From a bacterium (GTDB lineage Bacteria; SAR324; XYD2-FULL-50-16), in the NCBI GenBank assembly GCA_018829445.1, contig JAHJTV010000008.1, positions 124,001-188,000 of the forward strand: a DNA stretch of 64,000 bases. The letters are read 5' to 3'. Positions 27,019 through 36,456 of the stretch are shown one piece after another. The position numbers were made by a program, and so were the translations under genes. The number at the start of each line of letters is the position of its first letter. Position 1 is the stretch's first letter. The notes under the pieces are model-generated. The model did no database searches. It worked only from the letters and a program-made list of their open reading frames with translations, and had not been told where the DNA came from.

Positions 27019-28725
27019 TCAAATCGAAGATTCTATCTTGATCGACACATAATTGCCCCGACTCGGTAAATTGTTGTCATAGGGTCTTTGTCCACTGTCA
27101 AAAGATAAAACATATTGGCCTTTTTTTTCCGCTTTTACCTTGATTGAGGCCTCTCCGTTCCTGAATCTACTGGGGTGAATTTCGAAAGCATATCGCTGCA
27201 TTTTCCCATCAATTATCAAATCATGATTCGAAAGAATGAGGAAACCAATTGTCTTTCCTATCTTCCCTTTGATTTTTTGTCCCAGATAGTTGTATGCCGA
27301 TATTCTTATTTCCAATTCCTCACCTGTGTTGCCTTCCAGATAGTTTTCAGAAAAAACGACCCTTTCAACATCACTGAAAAGTCGATCGATTCTGGAAGAT
27401 CCAATATATTCAGGTTGAACGTCCTTTTTAAGTGACGTCTGGTAAATTTCAAGTTTCCGTCTGCTGCTGACCCGTTCTACTGCAATTTCTCCCTTTATAA
27501 TTCCTTTTGATATATAGACCTCTGATTTTGAGAGGGTGATGGAGTCTTGACCTGATTTTTTGATTCCTCCGGAAAACAGGGTAAACGGAACATTTTTCAA
27601 CTTAAAAACGAGATCTGTTTCTAAACGATAGTCACTATCAACAAAACCATCGGAATTGATAAAGGCTATTTCAAAGGGAACCGCTAAACCAACCACCAAA
27701 GGTTTCTTAATCCAGATATCCACAGCAGGGGAAGGTTTGGACTCTTTTTCCGAATCGCCATCTCCGAAAATCCGTTTAACATCAATTTTACTATCCGGCG
27801 GAATAACCACATAATGAGCATTCATTTCTACATGAGGCATTGACCTTTTCAGGTTCATAAAATCCGCATAAGATATGTGTGTTCCACTGACGGAGACATA
27901 GGTCAGACCGATGAACTCAAAAATATCAGATAACCCGTTGGCATCAATGTCCGTATTGGCAAGGTTAAGGCTACTTAGCTTACTGATCTTTTTCAGATGT
28001 TCCAATCCTTGGTTGGTTATCCTGGTATCTGATAGATCAAGATTTTTTAAGGAAGACATAGCCATTAAATGAACCAATCCATCATCGCTGATCAATGTGT
28101 CCCTGAGCACAAGGGTTTCCAGGTTTTGTAACCGACCCAATGATTTTATTCCAGTATCTGAGAGCTGGTTATGACCCAAGTTTAGAGATTCAAGTGAGCT
28201 TAGGTTCCCGATAATTTCCATTCCTTCATTTGAAATGCGGGTACTGGAAACGTTCAAGTGTCGGAGATTAGACAGTTTCTCAAGAGATAATAAGCCTTGA
28301 TCATTCAACTCGGTTTCACTGATATTCAACTGGCTGAGTTGCCTAATCCCTGAAATAGAAACAAGTTGATCATTCTGCAACAGTGTGTTCTTCAGAATTA
28401 GGGTTTTTAACTGTCGATTTTTTGACAGGGAGCCCAATCCAGATCCTGAAATCTGCGTTCCACTTAAGATAAGAGTCTGCAACTGCTCCAAACCGTTCAG
28501 TTTTTCAATATTTTCATCGGTAATTCGCAAATTGGACAGATTTAGTCTTTTTAAGTATTCGAGCTCAATACTGGAATATCTTTTTCCTACGCTACTAAGG
28601 AATTCCCTTGTCTCCTTCAAGGTGGAGTCCGAATGGTTCTTCACCTGTCCCAGCAAACAGGTTGGAGACCCCTGAAAAAGCAGTAAGATAGTAATCAGCA
28701 ATAAAAACCCCGATGGTATCTTCAT
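27019..28725 (-). CDS. Exported leucine-rich-repeat protein
   Basis: A 568-residue protein with a signal peptide (about 3-26, ending LLGQ). Residues about 60-300 form about ten leucine-rich repeats of 24 residues with the pattern LxxLxxLxLxxTxIxDxGLxxL, as in LEQLQTLILSGTQISGSGL. This is the ribonuclease-inhibitor/GALA-like LRR style common in bacterial exported proteins. The last 250 residues are beta-rich and of unknown family. LRR surfaces bind proteins. The ATG at 28725 is ten bases after the stop of the two-domain MACPF-like gene, so the two are probably translated together. Confidence 0.85.
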   Translation of the reverse strand: MKIPSGFLLLITILLLFQGSPTCLLGQVKNHSDSTLKETREFLSSVGKRYSSIELEYLKRLNLSNLRITDENIEKLNGLEQLQTLILSGTQISGSGLGSLSKNRQLKTLILKNTLLQNDQLVSISGIRQLSQLNISETELNDQGLLSLEKLSNLRHLNVSSTRISNEGMEIIGNLSSLESLNLGHNQLSDTGIKSLGRLQNLETLVLRDTLISDDGLVHLMAMSSLKNLDLSDTRITNQGLEHLKKISKLSSLNLANTDIDANGLSDIFEFIGLTYVSVSGTHISYADFMNLKRSMPHVEMNAHYVVIPPDSKIDVKRIFGDGDSEKESKPSPAVDIWIKKPLVVGLAVPFEIAFINSDGFVDSDYRLETDLVFKLKNVPFTLFSGGIKKSGQDSITLSKSEVYISKGIIKGEIAVERVSSRRKLEIYQTSLKKDVQPEYIGSSRIDRLFSDVERVVFSENYLEGNTGEELEIRISAYNYLGQKIKGKIGKTIGFLILSNHDLIIDGKMQRYAFEIHPSRFRNGEASIKVKAEKKGQYVLSFDSGQRPYDNNLPSRGNYVSIKIESSI

Positions 28726-28735
28726 ATATTTTATT

Positions 28736-30859
28736 TCACTCGACCAGTTCTGCCAGATCAAGTTGCTCAGGCATTAAAATTCCCCGATTGACAAGGTATT
28801 CACTCCAGGGTTTCAGACTCAGTCTGATAGGGATAGCTTCATCATCATCCTTAAACATCTCAATAAGCTTTTCCTTATTCGTGAAAAATTCCTTAACCGT
28901 TTTTGGATCAAGCAATGCCGGAACGTCATCCTGACAAGCCAGTGCCAATACGGCCCCCAACAATGGCTCTGCCCCCGCTGCAATCAACATTGGTAACACC
29001 AGTAACCCGCTCAATTCCACTGAGCAGCTTCTCTGATTATCCCCTCCCAGGAAGGGGATTTTTTCAGCATATTCGGCGGGAATCGGGATGTCCTGTTTAG
29101 GTACAGTCATTCCGAAAGGGATGATTTCAATATCATTATATCCTGCCGAATCAGGTGAAAAATAATAGATAAACCCCCGCCGATGCCTAATTCTTTCGAC
29201 ATAATGAGTCCCGAATTTTTTATAAAAACTGACAATACTGGTTGATGCCAGTTGTTTGGCCTCATCGGTTATCTCAAAATTCGGTAGCAGAACAGGAGAA
29301 AACCCTTCTATCTCAAATGCCCCCCTGTACAAGGTCCATTGAGGGGAATTCTTCCAAAAAAGAAATGCCTTTTTTATCCATGGCCACTCCTTTTTGGCAT
29401 AAGGATAATAATCATTTGTAATTGCTATGTTCCTTTTATCCGTTTTATTCCCAATCTGTTTGCTGCTTTCAATGATACAGTTTTCCTTATAAAACTGACC
29501 TGTACTATCTACCCCCTGGCCTAAAATCACGTTTTCCGGTATTGACACGATCTGGTCTTCGTCATTAAAACGATACTCCGTTTCTTTGCGATGAATTGAC
29601 AAGGGATCATCAACCAGACGATCTACCAACTCCAGGGGCAGATAGATGTTATCATTCAGATAAACCCACTCTGTATCACCGTTTCCATACTGTCCAAAAC
29701 ACTTCTTTGAAAGATTCAAACCCGATATGGCTTCAGTAATTGGAGAACACTCGGCAATCGATTCCAAATCAACGGTTTTGGATAAGATGGCTGCCTGTCG
29801 GCAGTGATCAAAACTGATCCAGTTTATATACTTATTTTCATTTTCAAAAACCGTAGCACAATTAAAAAGATCAGTATTTTTAGATCCGGAACCAGCCTCC
29901 CTTAATAACCTCTTAACCTGAAAAAACCGCAACCGGTACTGTTTTATCGAGTTTTCCAGCAGTTGCAGAGACTTAAATATCTGCTCATCAGAATATTCTG
30001 TAATCTTTCTGTCACCCCTGAGTGACATTCTGCTTCGCAGGTCATTCAGTTTTGTCCAGGGACTTAACACATATTGCTTGATTCTCCCATTATCCGAGGT
30101 AAGAACTGAGTGAATCAGCTTATTCAAAAAAATGTCCAGTTGTTTGCCATGGATTTTTTCAAAGGCAAACTCAATCGGCTCAAACAGGACATCAGTATCG
30201 ACTTTTAATGAGAAATATGTCTCGGCATCAAGCTCCAAATCCCTGAAAATACTTATCTGGAGAACATTATTTTTGTTTTCCGTGATTTTTTTGTTAATTT
30301 CCTTTTCCAGAAGAGACGCGCCTTGCGATGATTCCGGGTAATAGGAAAAGAAAAAAAAGATTTCGGAGTCGAATCTGGCCGTTTGAATATATTCAGTTCC
30401 ACAGGTTCGGAAAAACTGTTCCCGGTTATCTGAATAAATCATTTTTTCAACATCCGCTCTAAACTTTATGGTTTCCTCTTTAACGGAAGTCAACCGGTCT
30501 TTCACCCTGATTATCAGAACAAAGGAAGCAGGTTCACGACTTTCCGGGTTATATTTCTTTGCTCTTTTTAAGCTTGATTTTATAAAGTGATCAATTTTAA
30601 GGTTTTTACCAATATAGCCGTCATTAACCTTTCTAAACTCAATGTCCAAAACACCGCCCGCCAACTCGGTTTCAAAGCTCTCCAGGCAAGGCATGGCATG
30701 ATAGCCGATGTCCGTAAGTTTTAATCCCGTGCCAAGACTTTGATACCGGTTAAATACCAGGGGCAATTCCGATGATCTGTGAACCGGTTGTTTCCATTGA
30801 AACGTTGAGCACCCCATGGAAAAGCATAATATTAAGATATGGATTCTAATCTTAATCAA
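28736..30859 (-). CDS. Two-domain MACPF-like protein, probable lipoprotein
   Basis: A 707-residue protein that carries the array pattern twice. The first copy has LGTG (42-45) and FFRTCGTEYIQTARF (149-163), ending near VLSPWTKL. The second has LGQGVDSTGQFYKENC (446-461) and FYKKFGTHYVERIRHRRG (545-562), ending near LKPWSEYL. The second contains FGTHY, the textbook MACPF signature core, and thus anchors the reading of the whole array. A hydrophobic pair (LSGLLVLPMLIAAGAE and LLGAVLALA) follows it. The N-terminus has a short signal with SMGC, a weak lipobox. Translation seems to start at TTG with GAGAG upstream, because no usable ATG precedes the signal. Confidence 0.75.
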   Translation of the reverse strand: MIKIRIHILILCFSMGCSTFQWKQPVHRSSELPLVFNRYQSLGTGLKLTDIGYHAMPCLESFETELAGGVLDIEFRKVNDGYIGKNLKIDHFIKSSLKRAKKYNPESREPASFVLIIRVKDRLTSVKEETIKFRADVEKMIYSDNREQFFRTCGTEYIQTARFDSEIFFFFSYYPESSQGASLLEKEINKKITENKNNVLQISIFRDLELDAETYFSLKVDTDVLFEPIEFAFEKIHGKQLDIFLNKLIHSVLTSDNGRIKQYVLSPWTKLNDLRSRMSLRGDRKITEYSDEQIFKSLQLLENSIKQYRLRFFQVKRLLREAGSGSKNTDLFNCATVFENENKYINWISFDHCRQAAILSKTVDLESIAECSPITEAISGLNLSKKCFGQYGNGDTEWVYLNDNIYLPLELVDRLVDDPLSIHRKETEYRFNDEDQIVSIPENVILGQGVDSTGQFYKENCIIESSKQIGNKTDKRNIAITNDYYPYAKKEWPWIKKAFLFWKNSPQWTLYRGAFEIEGFSPVLLPNFEITDEAKQLASTSIVSFYKKFGTHYVERIRHRRGFIYYFSPDSAGYNDIEIIPFGMTVPKQDIPIPAEYAEKIPFLGGDNQRSCSVELSGLLVLPMLIAAGAEPLLGAVLALACQDDVPALLDPKTVKEFFTNKEKLIEMFKDDDEAIPIRLSLKPWSEYLVNRGILMPEQLDLAELVE

Positions 30860-30891
30860 CTTTGTCTCTCATAGGGTTATGGTGAAAAAAA

Positions 30892-32955
30892 TCATTCTTC
30901 TACATGTAAAACATCATTGGATTCAATACCGATGTTACTTTCCGAATCCAAAGTCAAAGGCTCGCCATAATTCCGCTTCAATATATCGTCTTCTATTAAA
31001 GGAATTGTCTGATCTTCAACCTCCGGTAAAATCTCTTCTTCAACTTTCGGTAATATCTCCTCTTCAACCTCCGGTATTGCTTCTACTGGAGGTATCTGGG
31101 TTTCTGTTTTGGGTATACTTAATATATCCTGAGATTCTTTGGGGCTCTCTTCTTGCGGAGTTGTTTTTGATTTTGCCTCTTTTTCTCCCTCTTCCAATTC
31201 CTGCAGGATCAAGGAAGTAGGTTGATCGTCCTCTTCATCCAGGTCGAAATCAATTGGCTGTGAATCGTCCTGATTGAACAGATTGTCCAAGGATTGCAGT
31301 TGTTCCTCCGTTTGTGTTTCATCTTTTTGCTTTGCTGGTTCCTCAACTTTTTCGCCTGCCAAATCACTCAGACTTTCCGGTTTTTCCCCTTTGATACCCG
31401 GTGTTCCCTCTTCTAAACCCGGTATTTCAGCATCGATCAATCTTGGGCTTGTAACTTCATCCGGCAGCTGTGATTTTATCTCATCGCCCTTAAAAATAAG
31501 TTTCGCGGGTTTCGGCAAACAATATTGATTCAGAAAAAAAGACTGTGTCTGAATATGCTTAAGCGCGCTGACACAACTGGGAATTGTCCTGTAGTCGATT
31601 TTATCCAGACCTTGTTTGTATAGTTCATCGATACAATTAATGGCACCGAGAGTATTCCCGTCGCCGTACAAATAGGTCCTGTTTTCATCAAACAGCTTTC
31701 TGGGCGGGTTCTTTGCAAAATATTCAACAAACTCCCGAAGGGAAATAAACACTTCATCTTTTGAGATATTGGCAAGGTTATAAAAAAGGGTTTTTTCCAT
31801 ATTATAGCTCAACACTTTCTGATCAATAATATCAGTAAGCATCAGAACCGTGGGGGATTTTTTTGTCTGCCCGGTGATATTTTCATAAAACTGTCGGTTG
31901 GTCTTGTCCATGTAGTTTTCAAACAGAATCTTTTCACACATGGAAGCTATGTAAAACTGCTCAACCTGGGAGTTGCTGATTCTGTTTATTTCGGTAATAA
32001 CGCCCGAATTTGCTTCCAGCCTCTGCAGCTTTATGAATTGTTCTCCTCCTTCACTCATACCACCCGACATGAATGAGGATAATTCCGGATTCTCCACCCA
32101 GGGAACAACTTCTATGTAACTGACAAGACCTGCGTTGGGATCCTGCATCAGTTTAACTGTGTCCTGAACTGTCAATCTGAATTGTTTAACATCAACCGGA
32201 ATCAGGTTGACAAGATTCCCTTTTGATAACCCGACAGCCTGAACATATACTCGCATGCCTCTGGCTTCAGCATCCTGGTTGAATTGCTCTTGAGGTTTCC
32301 CGTCGCCACTAAAATTAAACAATCCTTTTTCCAGACGGCTCACAAATGCCTGGTCCGATGTATTATTGCCCGTTAATCTATATTGTAGTAAAGCCAGGTA
32401 GGTTGAAAAACTGCCGACAGATCTTACATAATGCTGGCCGCAGCTGTTAAAAAAAGTGACAAATTCTTTGTTTTTCAACAATTGTTTGGCGCTCTCACTT
32501 AGAACTGATTGGGTTTCATCAAGAGCATAATAATAACTCCTGATCTCAACACGAACCAGGAGGTTCTTTAAGGTGTGTGTTTGTTGGGTTCCTATTTCTT
32601 GAGATTTAAAATATTTCTTAACGAAAAAATGGACATTAATGTTCCCCATACGTTTCTTTCCGACTTCAGGAACCTCGTTAAAAAACTCCTGGCTGACTTC
32701 GTCCATCTCATAATTCAGATCAAACGTCGGAGTAGTCTTGGTCACTTTACTGAAACACATCGATTGCAGGGTGTTGCTTTGGAGATTATATCCCCTGCCA
32801 ATACTGGGAAAACCGTTGAGATTTTCTACCCGGTTGTCTGTTATCAATCTTGGTGAAGCATGAACCGGTTCGATGTGCAGGCAAATGGTTATCCATGCTG
32901 TAAAATACATACAGAAGCAGATAAGGAGTCTTGTATGGCTGGAATTACGAGTCAT
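30892..32955 (-). CDS. MACPF-like protein with acidic C-terminal tail, paralogue 7
   Basis: A 687-residue exported member. The ATG at 32955 opens a signal peptide ending near VHA/SPRL. The motifs are close to classical MACPF ones: SIGRGYNLQSN, then YYALDETQ, then CGQHYVRSVG, where the His of GxHY is kept, and VVPWVEN. It keeps the Cys-bearing helical domain ending YCLPKPAK. A 180-residue tail follows that no other copy has. It is rich in Glu, Pro, Asp and Gln and includes tandem EEEILPKVEEEILPEVE. It lies 32 bases upstream of the two-domain gene. The start is uncertain because no clear ribosome-binding site is present. Confidence 0.7.
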   Translation of the reverse strand: MTRNSSHTRLLICFCMYFTAWITICLHIEPVHASPRLITDNRVENLNGFPSIGRGYNLQSNTLQSMCFSKVTKTTPTFDLNYEMDEVSQEFFNEVPEVGKKRMGNINVHFFVKKYFKSQEIGTQQTHTLKNLLVRVEIRSYYYALDETQSVLSESAKQLLKNKEFVTFFNSCGQHYVRSVGSFSTYLALLQYRLTGNNTSDQAFVSRLEKGLFNFSGDGKPQEQFNQDAEARGMRVYVQAVGLSKGNLVNLIPVDVKQFRLTVQDTVKLMQDPNAGLVSYIEVVPWVENPELSSFMSGGMSEGGEQFIKLQRLEANSGVITEINRISNSQVEQFYIASMCEKILFENYMDKTNRQFYENITGQTKKSPTVLMLTDIIDQKVLSYNMEKTLFYNLANISKDEVFISLREFVEYFAKNPPRKLFDENRTYLYGDGNTLGAINCIDELYKQGLDKIDYRTIPSCVSALKHIQTQSFFLNQYCLPKPAKLIFKGDEIKSQLPDEVTSPRLIDAEIPGLEEGTPGIKGEKPESLSDLAGEKVEEPAKQKDETQTEEQLQSLDNLFNQDDSQPIDFDLDEEDDQPTSLILQELEEGEKEAKSKTTPQEESPKESQDILSIPKTETQIPPVEAIPEVEEEILPKVEEEILPEVEDQTIPLIEDDILKRNYGEPLTLDSESNIGIESNDVLHVEE

Positions 32956-33050
32956 GAAATACGGCTGAATGTTTTTACTCAAGTAGGAAAAAACAAAAAA
33001 TGGATCATGTTATTATTTTCGTTTTTAATCCCGTTTAAATAACTCTAAAA

Positions 33051-33092
33051 AAGGAAAGCCTCAGACAGGCAACCTGCCTCCTGTCTGAGGCT
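33051..33092 (-). terminator. Rho-independent terminator after paralogue 8
   Basis: On the minus strand a perfect 13-base stem (AGCCTCAGACAGG type, arms 33080-33092 and 33057-33069) is followed by TTCCTTTTTT. It lies 50 bases after the stop of the gene ending at 33142 and separates that gene from the next operon. Confidence 0.85.
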
Positions 33093-33141
33093 ACTTTTCA
33101 AACATTTGAAATGCGTTTACTTAAACTGTTGAAACAAAGCC

Positions 33142-34560
33142 TCATGGATTTGCAGGAGCTTTATTTGCCTCCTGGGAAGGTTGATCAGCTGCTTCAATAA
33201 CAAATTCCGTAACCAGTTTGGGCATGCAGTAATTATCGATGACATTATTACCAACCGCGGACAGTTTTCCTCTCAGATTTTTGCACACATCAATATCGCG
33301 GTAGCTTTTGATAAACATCCCTGATTTCAGCATTTCATTAATGCACTCATTGCCTCCGCCACTGCCATACATGAATTTCTCTTCAGCATCCAACAGTGCG
33401 GCAACTTTTGCATCAGAGAGATGTTCAGTGACCAGTGTTTCCAGCTTTATCTTATCCCGGGGGAATTTATTGTTGGCGATTTCTGCATCTTTAAAATCAG
33501 GGTGAACTTTGCCTTCTTTCATCCAGTTAGCTTGGACGGTTTGTTTACAGATCATGGATTTATAGTAGATATTCATCATATTGCGATCTGCTCTCTCAAT
33601 TTCAGCAAGATATTCGGCGTTTTCGTTTAAAACCTGTTTCTTTTTGTAGAGAAGCATCGTTCTTTGGGTAACGGGGTCAATAACTGCTTCCTCCAGCTGA
33701 ATCAGGTTCTGAAAATCTGTATTTTCAACCCAGGGCACAATTTCCATGGTGGTTACTTTTCCCGTCATCGGATTTTGCATGGATTGAAACGCTTCTTTTA
33801 TGGCTGCTTTGAAACTATCAATATCAGAGGAAATCAATTCCGCATTTTCACGGATTCCAAGACCATAAGCTCTTGAAACAATTGTTAATTTATACTCTCC
33901 TGATAAGCTTAGAAGATTTGAAGAACCACCTGAATCCTCGCCTCCCCCTTCTCCGAATTTCATGATACTTGATTTCAGATCAGACTCGAACGCTGAATCT
34001 CGGGCGTCTGTCTTTGTTGTATAAGTGAAGATGGAGACAAACTTGGCATTTCTTCCCAGCGATCTGACATAATAAGAACCACAACTACTGAAAAAACCGG
34101 GGATATCATTATTGGTAAGCAGTTGTGCTGCTGAGGATGACATACTTGTTTGCGCTTCATCCACCGAGGCGTAGTATGTATCCATGTTGATTTCCACATA
34201 GATGTGATGCTTTCGTTCTACGTTAGTGGTCGTTTCCGGAGTGGGTGGTGCCGCTCCCCCTGTCGCTGCCTGTAAGGAAACCTCAAGACCATATTTTGCG
34301 GCAGTGGCTAGCTGAGAGGCTTTTGTGACATCCAGGGATTCAAATTTGTATTGGAAATCGAAAGAAGGGTCCGTGATAACAATATTGTCAAGACACTTAG
34401 ATTGAAAGGTATTGGTTACGATTGTGTATCCTCTTCCCAATGTGGGTGTCAATGCCAAGTCTGTTATTCTTTCATCACGAATAATGGTAGGACCTGCCAC
34501 TAATGCCGGACACAAACTTACCAGGAAAATTGTGATTAAAACTTTGAGTCTTAAATTCAT
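33142..34560 (-). CDS. Exported MACPF-like protein, paralogue 8
   Basis: A 472-residue member. The ATG at 34560 has GGAGG upstream at normal spacing, although the frame is open 52 codons further. The signal peptide ends near LVAG. Motifs are TLGRGYTI (40-47), Cys56, YYASVDEA (129-136), CGSYYVRS (160-167) and IVPWVEN. It is nearly superimposable on paralogue 9 at 45859-47445 through residue 170, including the TLGRGYTIVTNTFQSKC stretch, so these two are the closest pair. The C-terminal helical domain has YCMPKL, then a short Glu/Pro/Ala tail. It has its own promoter region and terminator. Confidence 0.7.
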   Translation of the reverse strand: MNLRLKVLITIFLVSLCPALVAGPTIIRDERITDLALTPTLGRGYTIVTNTFQSKCLDNIVITDPSFDFQYKFESLDVTKASQLATAAKYGLEVSLQAATGGAAPPTPETTTNVERKHHIYVEINMDTYYASVDEAQTSMSSSAAQLLTNNDIPGFFSSCGSYYVRSLGRNAKFVSIFTYTTKTDARDSAFESDLKSSIMKFGEGGGEDSGGSSNLLSLSGEYKLTIVSRAYGLGIRENAELISSDIDSFKAAIKEAFQSMQNPMTGKVTTMEIVPWVENTDFQNLIQLEEAVIDPVTQRTMLLYKKKQVLNENAEYLAEIERADRNMMNIYYKSMICKQTVQANWMKEGKVHPDFKDAEIANNKFPRDKIKLETLVTEHLSDAKVAALLDAEEKFMYGSGGGNECINEMLKSGMFIKSYRDIDVCKNLRGKLSAVGNNVIDNYCMPKLVTEFVIEAADQPSQEANKAPANP

Positions 34561-34740
34561 GTTCTCCTCCAAAATATTTAAAAACTTACACCTCATTAAC
34601 CACAAAACCTGGTGTTTTTGAATTAGGCTGAACTGGCAGTAAAAACTAACAAATTGTCTTTTTGTAAAAACAAACGTTTGCGAAATAACATACAGAAACA
34701 AAGTCAATACCGGCAAGAAAAAACTTGATAAAAAATGCTT

Positions 34741-36159
34741 CTACCTTGTCAAAATCCGCCAGACGATGCCGTCAAAAATTAGTGCTATCGTGGCATTCTT
34801 CTCAAGTAGCATCTCCTCCTGGTTGAATTGTAGGCGTTGAAAATCACCCTCTACTTCTTTTTCAAGCAGGGTGTCTTGTTCTCCTGTGTTAATCACGTAC
34901 AAAAGCTGACCCGTCGCCCCATTTGAAAAACCCGAGATTGATTTGACATTTTCAGCAAAAATGACGCCCATTTTCGATACATCTAGTCCTGCGATCTTTT
35001 CACCGATAACTTTGATAGTCCCCAAAACCAATGCCCCGGTTTTTATCGGTCCAAAAACATAAATAGACTCCGTAACAAAAAACTCAGATTGTCTCTGATT
35101 TATTAAAGTGTTTTTATGTATCTCCCCTTGTTGTTTTTCGTTGGTATTACGATTTTTTTCAATTTCTCTTCCCTGCTCTATATTTGTTTCCAGATTCTTA
35201 GTAATCTTTCTACCCAATGTTTTGTCCTGGACCTTCATGGCGAAGATATCCCTTCCCTGCTTCTCATTAATGGCTGTATTTCGGTGGACATTATCCTTAA
35301 GATCTTCACTTGTTTTACTCAACCTAAAAATTGAATATTCCTGCTCTGAATTTGTTGTATTAAGGATTTCATTCGACTTTCTCAGCTCCAATATGGAACG
35401 ATCATTCTCCATGTTGCGATCAATAAACGATCTGTTAATATACTCAATGGAACGATTCTGATCACGATTGGTTTCCACAAATCTGATATTTAAATCCTCC
35501 AGATATTGGCTTTGTTTTAAATTCACAGCAGCATTATTTTCTATGGTTTCCTGCCAGGGTTGAGTGAAGCTGGTATCTCCCGGATCACCCTTCTCTCCCT
35601 GGGGGCCTTGCATTCCCGGATCACCCTTTTCTCCCTGGGGGCCTTGCATTCCCGTATCACCCTTCTCTCCCTGGGGGCCTTGTATCCCCGGTTCACCCTT
35701 TTCTCCCTGGGGGCCTTGTATCCCCGGTTCACCCTTCTCTCCCTGGAGGCCTTGTATCCCCGGTTCACCCTTTTCTCCCTGGGGGCCTTGCATTCCCGTA
35801 TCACCCTGCTCTCCCTGGGTACCCTGTATCCCCGGTTCACCCTTCTCTCCCTGGGGACCCTGTATTCCCGGTTCACCCTTCTCTCCCTGGGGACCCTGTA
35901 TTCCCGGTTCACCCTTCTCTCCCTGGGGACCCTGTATTCCCGGCTCACCCTGCTCTCCCTGGAGACCCTGCATTCCTGGGTCACCTTTCTCTCCCTTTTC
36001 CCCTTGTTCCCCTTGTTCCCCTTGTTCCCCTTGTTCCCCTTGTTCTCCTTGCTCACATTCACAACTATCTATTAAAGACTGGCTAAAAACCTGCATATTG
36101 CAACAATAGATAATTGAGGAGATCGAGAAGATTATTATAATCCTGACGATTGGTTTCAT
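34741..36159 (-). CDS. Collagen-like exported fibre protein
   Basis: A 472-residue protein with a signal peptide (about 1-27). Residues 38-194 are an unbroken Gly-X-Y collagen-like stalk: GEQ and GEK triplets, then eleven 12-residue units of the type [13 protein letters not shown] long polar coiled-coil region rich in Asn, Glu and Arg follows (about 205-385). The last 85 residues are a beta-rich head ([11 protein letters not shown], then [15 protein letters not shown]) like those at the tips of phage tail fibres and bacterial collagen-like proteins. It should form a trimer. Three Cys near residue 33 could anchor or cross-link the stalk. There are no phage genes nearby. Confidence 0.85.
   Translation of the reverse strand: MKPIVRIIIIFSISSIIYCCNMQVFSQSLIDSCECEQGEQGEQGEQGEQGEQGEKGEKGDPGMQGLQGEQGEPGIQGPQGEKGEPGIQGPQGEKGEPGIQGPQGEKGEPGIQGTQGEQGDTGMQGPQGEKGEPGIQGLQGEKGEPGIQGPQGEKGEPGIQGPQGEKGDTGMQGPQGEKGDPGMQGPQGEKGDPGDTSFTQPWQETIENNAAVNLKQSQYLEDLNIRFVETNRDQNRSIEYINRSFIDRNMENDRSILELRKSNEILNTTNSEQEYSIFRLSKTSEDLKDNVHRNTAINEKQGRDIFAMKVQDKTLGRKITKNLETNIEQGREIEKNRNTNEKQQGEIHKNTLINQRQSEFFVTESIYVFGPIKTGALVLGTIKVIGEKIAGLDVSKMGVIFAENVKSISGFSNGATGQLLYVINTGEQDTLLEKEVEGDFQRLQFNQEEMLLEKNATIALIFDGIVWRILTR
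35590..35985 (-). repeat. Eleven tandem 36-bp repeats coding the collagen stalk
   Basis: The stalk-coding DNA is an array of eleven 36-base units (minus-strand translation [12 protein letters not shown], then [12 protein letters not shown] and close variants). The high identity of neighbouring units suggests recent expansion, and copy number may vary between strains. The five GEQ triplets before it are also exact repeats at DNA level. Confidence 0.9.
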
Positions 36160-36456
36160 AGCGATCTACTAAATAAAAAACAGACCTCATAGAGGCTGGT
36201 TTTGATTACCCCTACAATAAGGACAGACTTTTGAACATAACCTGATCCAGAGTCCCAAGTTTTCTCAAAACTTAAATTAATCATACGGTAACTGACTTCG
36301 GACATTTCGATAAGGTATGGAATAGAAATATACTGCTCCGGAAAAATTTAACCCTATGTGTAGGCGAAAAAGATAAGACTTGAATCAAAAAACCAGTACA
36401 GGCGAAAGACCGATTTAACAGCCATGGATTAGCGATGGCGACTAATGGTTACAGTG

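Noticed and set aside
18119..34560. Idea that the array genes are porins or autotransporters
   Set aside because: No beta-barrel C-terminal Phe motif, passenger repeats or translocator domain is visible; the motif set fits MACPF better.
35590..35985. Regular 36-base repeats suggesting a CRISPR array
   Set aside because: The repeats are contiguous, without unique spacers, and encode in-frame collagen triplets.
35541..36109. Long open frames on other frames and on the plus strand opposite the collagen-like gene
   Set aside because: They are translations of the 36-base repeats in other frames (Pro/Ser/Leu repeats), and the minus-strand collagen frame alone has a signal peptide, head domain and a normal start.
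34741..36159. Idea that the collagen-like gene marks a prophage
   Set aside because: It carries a signal peptide, and no capsid, portal, terminase, baseplate or integrase genes lie around it.
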